DNA from: an uncultured Collinsella sp.
GTDB lineage: Bacteria > Actinomycetota > Coriobacteriia > Coriobacteriales > Coriobacteriaceae
NCBI GenBank assembly: GCA_900542165.1
Contig: UQMM01000001.1
Coordinates: 1 to 64,000, forward strand
DNA length: 64,000 nucleotides
Direction: 5' to 3'
The notes beneath the pieces were generated by a model, which saw only the letters and a list, made by a program, of their open reading frames with translations, had not been told where the DNA came from and did no database searches. The first letter of the stretch is position 1; each line of letters opens with the position of its first letter. A program made the position numbers and the translations under genes. This document shows, in pieces, positions 32,735 through 44,204 of this stretch.

Positions 32735-34120
32735 CTACGCCGTCAACGGCGCCGGCTCATGCGGCTCGCCGTTCAGCTCGACGATGACCTGCGTTCCCAC
32801 GCCCTCCTGGGACTTCACGCGCATGCCGGAATCTTCTCCGTAAAAGAAATGGATGCGCTGAAGCACGTTGAAGAGCGCCAGGCCGCAACCTCGCTTGACG
32901 GAGCCGTCGGCGGTAATGCTCTCGGGCTCCTCTCGGCGATGTTGCTCAAACAGATGCGCGCAGACCTCTTCGCTCATACCGATGCCATCGTCCTCGACGA
33001 TGATCTCCAAACCGTCATCGGTCTCGAAAGCCCTAACATGAATAGAAAGCGGCTCGGTCTCGCGCTGCGCGTGCTTGATGCAGTTTTCGAGCAACGGCTG
33101 CAAGATAAACGGCGGCACCAGGCTGTCGCGCACCTCAAAGTCGATATCGACCGAGACGCGCAGACGGCCGTCGCCATAACGAGCCTGCATAAGATTGATG
33201 TAGCGAGTGCCCTGTTCCACCTCGTGCTCGAGCGTTGTGAGGGTATCGGAATCAGAAAGCGTCTGACGGTAGTAGTTGGAAAAGTCGATCAGCAGCGACC
33301 TGGCCTTGTCCGGCTCGGTACGTACGAGCGACACGATGGTGCTGATGGTGTTAAACAGAAAATGAGGATCGACCTGCGATTGCAAGGCGCGCAGCTCCAC
33401 GCGGGCCGTGAGCTCGTCCTGGCGCTCGAGCTCAAAGCTCGCAAGCTGCGTGGAAATGAGGTCGGCAAAGCCCGAGGCAAGCGCCGTCTGGCGCATATCG
33501 ATGCTGCTCAGACGGGGATAATACAGCTCGAGCGTGCCCACGCAATGCCCGCGCACGGTAAGCGGTGCGACAATACCGGCGCGCAGGCGCGGAAAGTAGC
33601 CACCCGTCTCGGTCGAGGCATCGCGCGAGAACACGCTTTGCTCGCCGCTGTTGATCACGTTGAGCGTAGTCCGCAGCACCACCGGGGTGCCCGCGGGGCA
33701 TTTTGCCGAGTCCTCGCCCCAGCTTGCCAACACCTGCTTGCCGTCGGTAAAGCAGATGGCAGAGGCGATAGTTTCGGACAGGATGATCTTAGAGGCGCCC
33801 AGGGCAGCTTCGGGCGTAAGGCCGCGCGACGTGTAGGCGAATATTTTCGACGCGATGGCGAGCGTGCGGTCGGTAGCGCTCGATGTGAGATCGTCGGGAA
33901 CGACAAAGACGTACGAGAAGAAGAAGCACAGCATGACCAAGCCGGCAATGACGACAACGGCCGGAACGGGATTGGGATTATCGGTTAGATCCCAGATGAG
34001 CAGCAGGATAAGCAGCGGAACGACAATACCGAGCAAGATGGCTTGAACCACATGCTGAGCGGTACGAAAGACCTTGGTAGAGTTGTAGCTCTTGCCCAGA
34101 ATCAGCCTATTGAGATCCAC
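32735..34120 (-). CDS. LytS-type sensor histidine kinase (2)
   Basis: This membrane kinase of about 461 aa has two hydrophobic segments near the N-terminus (about 25-70), a GAF-like sensor domain, then QVDPHFLFNTISTIVS with the phosphohistidine and an HATPase with PLLENCIKHA and EDDGIGM. It is a paralogue of the kinase at 26865. I favour the GTG at 34120, which has AAGGAG 6 nt upstream; the ATG at 34126 directly abuts that site. It follows the amidohydrolase gene after a terminator. Confidence 0.9.
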   Translation of the reverse strand: MDLNRLILGKSYNSTKVFRTAQHVVQAILLGIVVPLLILLLIWDLTDNPNPVPAVVVIAGLVMLCFFFSYVFVVPDDLTSSATDRTLAIASKIFAYTSRGLTPEAALGASKIILSETIASAICFTDGKQVLASWGEDSAKCPAGTPVVLRTTLNVINSGEQSVFSRDASTETGGYFPRLRAGIVAPLTVRGHCVGTLELYYPRLSSIDMRQTALASGFADLISTQLASFELERQDELTARVELRALQSQVDPHFLFNTISTIVSLVRTEPDKARSLLIDFSNYYRQTLSDSDTLTTLEHEVEQGTRYINLMQARYGDGRLRVSVDIDFEVRDSLVPPFILQPLLENCIKHAQRETEPLSIHVRAFETDDGLEIIVEDDGIGMSEEVCAHLFEQHRREEPESITADGSVKRGCGLALFNVLQRIHFFYGEDSGMRVKSQEGVGTQVIVELNGEPHEPAPLTA

Positions 34121-34150
34121 CGTCATCTCCTTCTTACTGACGCACCCCAT

Positions 34151-34180
34151 AGCAATAAAGAGGGCCGCAAGCGACCCTCT
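34151..34180 (-). terminator. Terminator of amidohydrolase gene
   Basis: AGAGGG-C-CGC pairs with GCG-A-CCCTCT (one mismatch) and is followed on the minus strand by CTTTATTG, 58 nt past the amidohydrolase stop. Confidence 0.6.
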
Positions 34181-34238
34181 CCATTGCATTATGCAATCAA
34201 ATACTGTGTTTTACATCAAGCCATCGATGAACGGTAGC

Positions 34239-35516
34239 TTAGGCGCTGTACTTGTTTGCCTCGCCGAAGGTGCCAGCCTCGACAATCCAGCCGTCCTTCA
34301 TGATGACGTCCATGTTGTCGGTGTTGAGCACGTGGATGTCGGCAGCGACGTCACCGTTGATGACCAGCAGGTCGGCGCACTTGCCGGCCTCGATGGAACC
34401 GGTCTCGTCCTCGATGTGGCACATCTTGGCACCGTTGAGGGTGGCACAGGTGATGGTCTCGACCGGGGTGAAGCCGATCTTGTCGACGAACTCGTACATC
34501 TCCTCGATGGAGCAGGTGCCGTACGGGGTGACGAAGGAGAAGGAGTCGGAGCCGATCGTCATGACGACGCCGCGCTTCTTGGCCTCGCGCAGGCAGTCGT
34601 AGTTGCGTTGCAGCTCCTTCTCGACCAGGGTGCCCTCGTACTTGTCGTGCAGCTCGGGGACGTAGACGGGCGGATAGGTGGCGTACCAGGTGGGCAGGAA
34701 GGCGATCGTCGGGGTGAAGAAGGTGCCCTGCTCGGCCATGAGGTCCATGGTGCGCTCATCGATATCGAAGCCGTGAATCAGCTGCTCGCAGCCAAAGCGA
34801 ACGGAATCGTAGGCAGCGGCGTGGTTGTTGTAGCAGTGGCTCCACACGGGGATTCCGACCATCTTGGCCTCTTCGACCACGGCCTGAATCTCCTCGGAGC
34901 AGTAGTGCTGGTCGCGGCCAGAGTCCCAGCGCCAGATGCCGCCACCGGTAGCCCAGATCTTGATGGCATCGGGGTTTTCGCGCAGGCGACGACGGACGGC
35001 CTTGCGCAGATCCCAAGGACCGTCGACCTGATCGCCCCAGGGGTGCGATTCCTTGTTGAGCTCCTGGCTGCAGTGGTGGGAGTCGCCGTGGCCGGCAACG
35101 CGGCAGAAGCCAAGGCCGGTGGCCAGAACGCGCGGGCCCTTGAAGACGCCCTTGTCGATGCAGTCACGGATCTGGATACCAAAGCGGCCGATCTCGCAGA
35201 CGGTGGTGAGGCCGTGGGTGAGGCAGTCGTAGGCCTGCTTGACGGCGACGGCCTGCTTCTCGAGGAGCGGCTGCATGACCCAGTCGGTGTCATCGTCGGT
35301 CAAGTTGCCCGAGAAGTGCAGGTGGGTGTCGATCAGGCCGGGCAGGACAGTCTTGCCGGCGGCGTCGATGACCTCAACGCCCTCGGGAAGGTCCTGCATG
35401 GCGCCGGCGTACTCGATCTTGCCGTTGTCGTCGACGAGAACGAGGGAGTTCTCGACCGGCTCGGCACCGGTACCGTCGATGAGCTTGCCGCCAACGATTG
35501 CATACTTAGTGGACAT
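34239..35516 (-). CDS. Amidohydrolase-family metal-dependent hydrolase
   Basis: This 425-aa enzyme has the amidohydrolase TIM barrel. Metal-binding HxH is in LIDTHLHFSG (about 63-67), the likely carbamylated lysine is in AIKIWATGGG, histidines are in VWSHCYNN and LIHGFD, and the catalytic aspartate is in TIGSDSFSF. Closest known relatives are the imidazolonepropionase-like and Xaa-Pro/Xaa-Arg dipeptidase (prolidase-like) groups. The substrate is therefore a cyclic amide or short peptide, not determinable here. TAAGGAGG precedes the ATG. It follows the APC permease by 131 nt on the same strand, so the permease may supply its substrate. Confidence 0.82.
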   Translation of the reverse strand: MSTKYAIVGGKLIDGTGAEPVENSLVLVDDNGKIEYAGAMQDLPEGVEVIDAAGKTVLPGLIDTHLHFSGNLTDDDTDWVMQPLLEKQAVAVKQAYDCLTHGLTTVCEIGRFGIQIRDCIDKGVFKGPRVLATGLGFCRVAGHGDSHHCSQELNKESHPWGDQVDGPWDLRKAVRRRLRENPDAIKIWATGGGIWRWDSGRDQHYCSEEIQAVVEEAKMVGIPVWSHCYNNHAAAYDSVRFGCEQLIHGFDIDERTMDLMAEQGTFFTPTIAFLPTWYATYPPVYVPELHDKYEGTLVEKELQRNYDCLREAKKRGVVMTIGSDSFSFVTPYGTCSIEEMYEFVDKIGFTPVETITCATLNGAKMCHIEDETGSIEAGKCADLLVINGDVAADIHVLNTDNMDVIMKDGWIVEAGTFGEANKYSA

Positions 35517-35598
35517 GGTTCCTCCTTATGGATCCATATAGTGGGCGAGGCCGTGTTGGGTTAAGGCCTCACAAAGCTACCCAAGTGGTGCCGGGTTC

Positions 35599-35627
35599 GG
35601 TGCGCGGAAGAGAGGGTCCCGCGCACC
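35599..35627. other. Stem-loop after permease gene
   Basis: GGTGCGCGG and CCGCGCACC form a 9-bp stem within an outer GCCGGG/CCCCGGC pairing, between the permease stop and the amidohydrolase start. No T-run follows, so it may process or stabilise rather than end the transcript. Confidence 0.45.
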
Positions 35628-35647
35628 TGATCCGCCCCGGCTCGGCG

Positions 35648-37099
35648 TTACTTTTTGCGGGAATTGGTAAAGGCCATGAGGGCCAGGCCAATAGCCAACC
35701 AGCCGATCACGATGCTCCACTCCACCATGTTGAGGGAGGCGGGAGAGAACGGAATCACGAGCAGGCCGATGATGATGGCGCAGGCAGCGATAGCGAGGCC
35801 GATGCCAAACTTGCCGCCGGGAACTTCGTAGGGACGAGGCAGGTCGGGCTCGGTGAAGCGCATGCGCAGGCAGGCGAGGGCGACCATGCCGCAGGAGAAG
35901 ATGAAGGCGAGAGCTGACACGTTGGTCAGAGGGATGAGCATGTTCTTGCCCAGGAACGGACCGATGACGGTGATGACGCCCAGAACGACGCAGGCGAGCT
36001 TGGGAGCGCCGGACTTGGGGTCGACCTCGGCGAATTTCTCGGGCAGCTGGCCCTTGCGGCCCATGGCGAGCATGATGCGGCTCGTGGCGCCGTAGAAGGA
36101 GTTCATCGGGCCCATGGGTCCAAGCGTGGCGATGACGAGCATGGCCAGGTACAGAAGCATGTTGATGCCCTTGAGGCAGGCAAGCGCGGGAACCGGGCTC
36201 TTAACAAACTCATGCCAGTCGAGGATGGTGCCGAACGAGTAGATGCAGACCATGTAGAAGCCGCCGGCGGCCAGCAGGGCCAGGGAGATGATCTTGCCGA
36301 ACTTGTTCCAGTTGAGGCCCTCGGCTGCTTCCTCAGCCTGCTGAGGAATGGTGTCGAAACCGGCGTAGAAGAACGGGGTCAGAACCAGGACCGACACGAT
36401 GCCGGCGAACAGGCTGGTGCTCTCGGTAGCGGCCTTGCCGCCGCCAGCACCGGCGACCTGGGAGAACACGGGCATGGCATTGTCCGGCGAGCCGGTGAAC
36501 AGCGAGACGCCCATGGCGAGCAGCATGCCGCAGAGCAGGGCCTTGGTCAGGAAGGCCTGGAGCTTGGCGGCCGAGCTGGCACCGCGGAAATTGAGGAAGA
36601 TGACGTAGACTGCAAAGCCGAGCGCGATCAGCGTCGGGAACAGGTAAACGTCGGCGCCCAGGATAGTGTAGAGCTTGACGGCGCGCAGCCACTCAAGACC
36701 GGGCAGGCTACCGAACATCTCGGACACGAGGGTCGAAATGGCGATGGCCTCCCACGGGCACAGGATGCCGTTGCCCAGGGCCAAAAGCCATCCGGTGATG
36801 TAGCTCAGCGTACGGCCAAAGCTACGATCGACATACTCGACGATGCCGCCCGAGATGGGGATGGCAGCCGTGAGCTCACCGAAAACAGCTCCGACGGGCA
36901 CGAGGAAGATTGCACCCAAGAGGAATGCGATCATAGCGGGAACGGGACCGCCGCCCACGACCATCCAGTCGCCGACCTGCAGAACCCAACCGGTACCGAT
37001 GATGGCACCAAAGCCGATGGTGAAGAAGTTCCAGAGCGAAAGCGTTTTCTTCATGCCGCCGTTATCCTCGACTGCAACTTCTGCGTTCTTGTCCGCCAT
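35648..37099 (-). CDS. APC-family amino acid permease
   Basis: This 483-aa transporter has about twelve membrane segments. The first carries the APC substrate loop FFTIGFGAIIGTGWVLQ, and PISGGIVEYVDRSFG and PFFYAGFDTIPQQAEE are further family landmarks. It imports amino acids or small amines by proton or cation coupling. The ATG at 37099 follows GGAGGGGAACA; an ATG 13 codons upstream has no site. It is probably the first gene of a permease-amidohydrolase unit. Confidence 0.9.
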   Translation of the reverse strand: MADKNAEVAVEDNGGMKKTLSLWNFFTIGFGAIIGTGWVLQVGDWMVVGGGPVPAMIAFLLGAIFLVPVGAVFGELTAAIPISGGIVEYVDRSFGRTLSYITGWLLALGNGILCPWEAIAISTLVSEMFGSLPGLEWLRAVKLYTILGADVYLFPTLIALGFAVYVIFLNFRGASSAAKLQAFLTKALLCGMLLAMGVSLFTGSPDNAMPVFSQVAGAGGGKAATESTSLFAGIVSVLVLTPFFYAGFDTIPQQAEEAAEGLNWNKFGKIISLALLAAGGFYMVCIYSFGTILDWHEFVKSPVPALACLKGINMLLYLAMLVIATLGPMGPMNSFYGATSRIMLAMGRKGQLPEKFAEVDPKSGAPKLACVVLGVITVIGPFLGKNMLIPLTNVSALAFIFSCGMVALACLRMRFTEPDLPRPYEVPGGKFGIGLAIAACAIIIGLLVIPFSPASLNMVEWSIVIGWLAIGLALMAFTNSRKK

Positions 37100-37454
37100 T
37101 GTTCCCCTCCTTTCCTTTTTGACGCCCCTTGACGTCACCCCTTGCGCGGCCCGTCTGACCGCGCGCTTTTATTTCGTGGCTTTAAGATACGACCTTGGCA
37201 TTGCATTGCCGTCCAGGGCTCGACCGAAGGCAGAACTGTAAAACGAGCGGCGCCGTTTTTGGGACGAACGGCGGGAGACGCCATTCGTCTTGGACGCTTT
37301 CATCTTGTCTGCTTTTGAATACCTGTTGCCGTGACGCTTGGCGCGCGGCGCGGCAACGTTCATACCATTTGTCAGGCTTTTGGCGCACATACCCATGTGT
37401 CGTGCATCTTTTTATGTAGGATAGACAAGTTACACATGAGGCAAGGTGATTCGA
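37100..37454. other. Divergent promoter region without gene
   Basis: This 355-bp gap separates the minus-strand permease from the plus-strand C39-like gene and must hold both promoters. Several short frames exist but none has a ribosome site or family resemblance. I could not identify convincing -35/-10 pairs. Confidence 0.4.
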
Positions 37455-38456
37455 ATGGCATACGGATACAATGACGGCGACCAACGGCCACAAAGCGTGC
37501 GCCTTGCCGGCCGCACCACGTCAACGCCCAGAAGCACCTCCGACAACGACAACCCACAGCGCCCCCAAGAGCAGCCCGGGGCTTCTTCGCGGCAACAATG
37601 CCGTACCGTGCGGCAGTCAGACCGTGTGAGTACGAGCACACGCCAACGCCAGACCGACACGTCGCAGCCACGCCGCTACGATCGCCGTAAGACCGACTAC
37701 TACGTCAAGCGCTCCTTTTCGCGACCTCAACGCGATCGCGGCAGTTCTGCCCCTCGCCCCGCGTCGCATACCACAAGCCGCGCGCTTCCGGCCCGCCGCC
37801 TACGCCTTGCGCTTTGCTCCATCGCCGCCTGCCTCGTCTTTGTGTTTTTGGGATCTTGTATCTCCCACGGGTCAGCCGGTCTTGAGCCCACTGCCGAGGA
37901 CAAGCTGCTTAAAGCTCCCGTCGCACCCGGTTACTCCTTTGCGTTCTCGACCCCGCGCTCGCAATGGCAGGCCGGCACCATGCCCCACATCTACCAAATT
38001 GACCCCGCATGGTCGGAGCTGCCCTATGCCGGTGGCACTATTCGCGAAAACGCTTGCGGTCCCACTTGCCTCACCATGGTCTATATCTTTAAGACCGGCC
38101 ATACCGATAAGACGCCGGTCGATATATGCGCACTGGCCGAAGCCGGCAACTACGCCCCCACTGGTGCCACCGAGTGGTCGTTTATGACAAGCGGTGCGTG
38201 GCAGCTGGGGCTCAACGGAACACAGCTCTATAACGATCGAGAATCGATTACCCAAGCACTTCGCTCGGGTGCGCCCGTCATCGCCGCAGTGCGCCCCGGC
38301 ACGTTTACCAACGTAGGCCACTATATCGTGCTCCACGGCATCGACGATGCCAACCAGATTGGCGTCTACGACCCCAACTCGGCCAGCCGCAGCGCCCGCC
38401 GCTGGGGCGTCGTAGAGGTCCTCAACGAAATCGAAGCCATGTGGGCCTACTACTAG
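37455..38456 (+). CDS. Membrane-anchored C39-like peptidase domain protein
   Basis: This 333-aa protein has an unusual 110-residue basic, Gln/Arg/Ser-rich cytoplasmic head. One membrane helix follows at about 118-138 (with a weak lipobox-like LGSC), then an extracellular papain-like domain of the C39-like type (about 170-333). The catalytic cysteine is in ENACGPTCLTMVYIF, the histidine in VGHYIVLHGID, and the following VYDPNS supplies the third residue. Such proteins cleave peptides or wall crosslinks, but no substrate is clear. The ATG at 37455 fits AAGG 8 nt upstream; a GTG at 37446 is possible. Its stop codon lies inside a palindromic repeat. Confidence 0.78.
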   Translation: MAYGYNDGDQRPQSVRLAGRTTSTPRSTSDNDNPQRPQEQPGASSRQQCRTVRQSDRVSTSTRQRQTDTSQPRRYDRRKTDYYVKRSFSRPQRDRGSSAPRPASHTTSRALPARRLRLALCSIAACLVFVFLGSCISHGSAGLEPTAEDKLLKAPVAPGYSFAFSTPRSQWQAGTMPHIYQIDPAWSELPYAGGTIRENACGPTCLTMVYIFKTGHTDKTPVDICALAEAGNYAPTGATEWSFMTSGAWQLGLNGTQLYNDRESITQALRSGAPVIAAVRPGTFTNVGHYIVLHGIDDANQIGVYDPNSASRSARRWGVVEVLNEIEAMWAYY

Positions 38457-38536
38457 TCATTGGGGACAGACTTAAATGAGTGGTCATTGGGGACGCTCTT
38501 GTTTGACTAGTCATTTAAGAACGTCCCCAACGACTA
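38454..38536. repeat. Three tandem palindromes with GGGGAC core
   Basis: Starting at the C39-like stop codon, three copies of a GGGGAC core alternate: GGGGACAGACTT, GGGGACGCTCTT, and the reverse complement AAGAACGTCCCC. Each has AGTCATT-type arms. The outermost arms (38454-38467 and 38523-38536) pair at 13 of 14 positions. Confidence 0.65.
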
Positions 38537-38545
38537 GGTGAATAG

Positions 38546-38579
38546 CAAAAGCCCCACAGCCGGAGCGGACTGCGGGGCT
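38546..38579 (-). terminator. Terminator of carbamate kinase gene
   Basis: AGCCCCACAG pairs with CTGCGGGGCT (one mismatch) and is followed on the minus strand by TTTTGC, 66 nt past the kinase stop. Confidence 0.75.
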
Positions 38580-38644
38580 CATGAAGAGAGGCTAGTTTGT
38601 GGGCGCTTTGCCTGGCGCCCACGAGAGAGGCAACAGAGTAGAGA

Positions 38645-39607
38645 CTACTCGTGGATGCGGGTACCGGAGAGGCCAGCCATGGTCTCGGCGGCCTTGTCCA
38701 GAGCGCCGATGATGCAGGTGCGGCCCTTGCGGGAACGAGCGAACTTGATGGCAGCGCGGACCTTGGGCTCCATGGAACCCTTGCCGAACTGACCCTCGTC
38801 GGCCAGGCGCTCGGCCTCGTCGGCGGTGAGGTCCTCGAGCTCCTCCTGGTTGGGTTTGCCAAAGTTGATGGCGACATGCTCAACGGCGGTCAGCAGGAAC
38901 AGAACGTCGGCGTCGCAGTCCTCGGCCAGCAGCTCGCCGCCCAGGTCCTTGTCGATGACGGCGGGAACGCCCTTGTAGCAGCCCTTGTTCTCATAGTCGC
39001 GGACGACGGGGATGCCGCCGCCACCGCAAGCGATGACGATGAACTCGTTGTCGAGCAGGTTGAGGATGGAGTCAGCCTCGACGATCTTCTTGGGATCGGG
39101 AGAAGCGACGACGCGACGCCAGCCGCGGCCGGAATCCTCGACGAAGACCTTGGAGGGATCCTCGGCCATGAACTCCTTGGCCTGCTCCTCGGTGTAGAAG
39201 GGACCGATCGGCTTGGTCGGGTTCTTGAACGCGGGATCGTCGGGATCGCACTCGATCTGGGTGACGACGGTGGCGGCGTGCCAACGCTTATAGCGCTTGT
39301 GCATCTCGCGGCCAATGCCCTGCTGCAGGTGATAACCAATGTAGCCCTGGGACATGGCGCCGCACTCGGGCAGCGGCATCTCGGGGGTACCGATGGCATC
39401 GTGGGCAGCGGCGAAGGCGTTCTGGATCATGCCGACCTGCGGGCCGTTGCCGTGGGTGATGATGATCTCGTTGCCCTGCTCGATGAGACCGAGGAGAGCG
39501 TGGGCGGTGTTGCTCACGGCCTCGATCTGCTCGACGGGGTTGTTGCCGAGGGCGTTGCCGCCAAGGGCGACGACAATACGATCGGGCTTACCAAGAGGCT
39601 TAGACAT
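38645..39607 (-). CDS. arcC: Carbamate kinase
   Basis: This 320-aa cytoplasmic amino-acid-kinase-fold enzyme transfers phosphate from carbamoyl phosphate to ADP, making ATP. RIVVALGGNALG opens the nucleotide site, ITHGNGPQVG and CGAMSQGYIGY shape the carbamoyl site, and ACGGGGIPVV and VIDKDLGGELLA follow. It normally works with ornithine, putrescine or oxalurate carbamoyltransferase, none of which is in this window. AAAGGATTCC precedes the ATG at 39607. An AT-rich promoter region lies upstream. Confidence 0.93.
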   Translation of the reverse strand: MSKPLGKPDRIVVALGGNALGNNPVEQIEAVSNTAHALLGLIEQGNEIIITHGNGPQVGMIQNAFAAAHDAIGTPEMPLPECGAMSQGYIGYHLQQGIGREMHKRYKRWHAATVVTQIECDPDDPAFKNPTKPIGPFYTEEQAKEFMAEDPSKVFVEDSGRGWRRVVASPDPKKIVEADSILNLLDNEFIVIACGGGGIPVVRDYENKGCYKGVPAVIDKDLGGELLAEDCDADVLFLLTAVEHVAINFGKPNQEELEDLTADEAERLADEGQFGKGSMEPKVRAAIKFARSRKGRTCIIGALDKAAETMAGLSGTRIHE

Positions 39608-39643
39608 TGCTGGAATCCTTTCTGTAAAAGGCCTACAACCCAT

Positions 39644-40127
39644 TAATAACCCTCGTCCGTGCGATACGCGAGTTTATTAAGGTTTATATTCTCTTTATCG
39701 CTCATTTTATTCATTTTGAAAATAGCGGAACGGTGAACGGTCGTTTTTATCCGCTCAGCGTACAGAACCCCAGCTCAGACATATCTACGCCATTTACGTG
39801 CAACTTTATTTAAATGCAGCGAGGATTATGTCAGATTATGCAAACTACATCTCTGCTAAACACAAAACGGACAGCGCAATATCTTACTCGCACTATACGA
39901 GATTCTATGCACTTATAAGTTGAGTATGCACCCCTGCAAAAACAAGGGGCTTTTCATCCAGCATAAGGAATAAAGAAGAGCTCCGAAAAGGCGGCAACAG
40001 CCAAGTCCCCCATCTATCTCCAAAGTGGCGCGAGGTTTCGCGGCAAAGCCGCGAAACAGCGAAGGGGACAAAAGCCCCCCACAACCACGTCCTTCATCCG
40101 CCCACACAATCCGAGGATGTAGTCGTA
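39644..40127. other. AT-rich promoter region with small hairpins
   Basis: This 480-bp stretch has no supported gene. 39660-39930 is AT-rich and probably holds the carbamate kinase promoter. A CCCCT/AGGGG stem followed by CTTTTC lies at about 39932-39957 (plus-strand terminator-like). A perfect 10-bp stem, GTTTCGCGGC-AAA-GCCGCGAAAC, sits at 40035-40057, followed by AGGGGACA. Confidence 0.45.
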
Positions 40128-40252
40128 GCAGGATCTGAGGGCTAACCTTCGCGGACACTCCGCAGGACGAAAGAACCCCCGCCGCACGTAGTGCGCAGCG
40201 GGGGTTCTTTCATGTCCGAGGACGTCCGCGAAGGTTAGCCCTCAGATCCTGC
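40128..40252. repeat. Long-armed hairpin element D
   Basis: A perfect 29-bp inverted repeat (40128-40156 with 40224-40252) encloses a 67-nt loop. The loop contains a strong inner stem, GAAAGAACCCCCGC with its complement (40169-40211). It ends 11 nt before the stop of the minus-strand pyruvate oxidoreductase gene, so it lies in that gene's 3' flank. Confidence 0.75.
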
Positions 40253-40262
40253 AGTGGGAGAC

Positions 40263-43802
<3,540 letters not shown>

Positions 43803-43820
43803 ATACCCCTCTCCTCTCAT

Positions 43821-44162
43821 ATAGGTATACAGGCCCCGGCGATTGCCGGGATATTGGCGTGATGGGATTTACGCTGTTGCTTCCAATCATCTGGCAGGCA
43901 GGCTCAGCAGCAGGTACGTGGCGTGGAGAGAAGACATGCCGAGGCGAGGGGCAACTGATGCGCCCCACAGACCCGACCGCCCGTCTTGCACATGACCGAG
44001 CGCCGCAAAGGCCGCATGCCGGATGCTCCCGGGCACGCCCCGGCGATGGGAAGCGCCCGCAACGGAAATCCGCATGCGGGTTTATTGTACCCCGCCGTCA
44101 AGTGTAATTTCGGCAAATATAGGCGGGCGGTAAAGGTTTACCTCGGGTGACTGCCGGGAGCA
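43821..44162. other. Leader and spacer upstream of nifJ
   Basis: No supported gene lies here. A CCCGGC/GCCGGG stem at 43835-43850 sits about 33 nt upstream of the nifJ start, within its leader. A CCCGC..GCGGG stem followed by TTTATT is near 44059-44085. The GC-rich remainder has only short, unsupported frames. Confidence 0.4.
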
Positions 44163-44193
44163 AAATGATCCCTTGGGGACGGAGGGACCATTT
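44163..44193. repeat. Palindromic repeat with GGGGAC core
   Basis: AAATGATCCCT and AGGGACCATTT pair at 10 of 11 positions around TGGGGACGG. It lies 11 nt past the stop of the FHA gene, the same 3'-end position as other members of this repeat family. Confidence 0.55.
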
Positions 44194-44204
44194 GGCGGGA
44201 CTGG

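Noticed and set aside
39913..40158. Possible 81-aa minus-strand gene in the carbamate kinase-nifJ gap
   Set aside because: Its start lies inside the arm of hairpin element D, it lacks a ribosome site, and it crosses two small hairpins.
43835..43850. Riboswitch in the nifJ leader
   Set aside because: Only a single 6-bp stem is visible, with no conserved multi-stem architecture or known riboswitch core.
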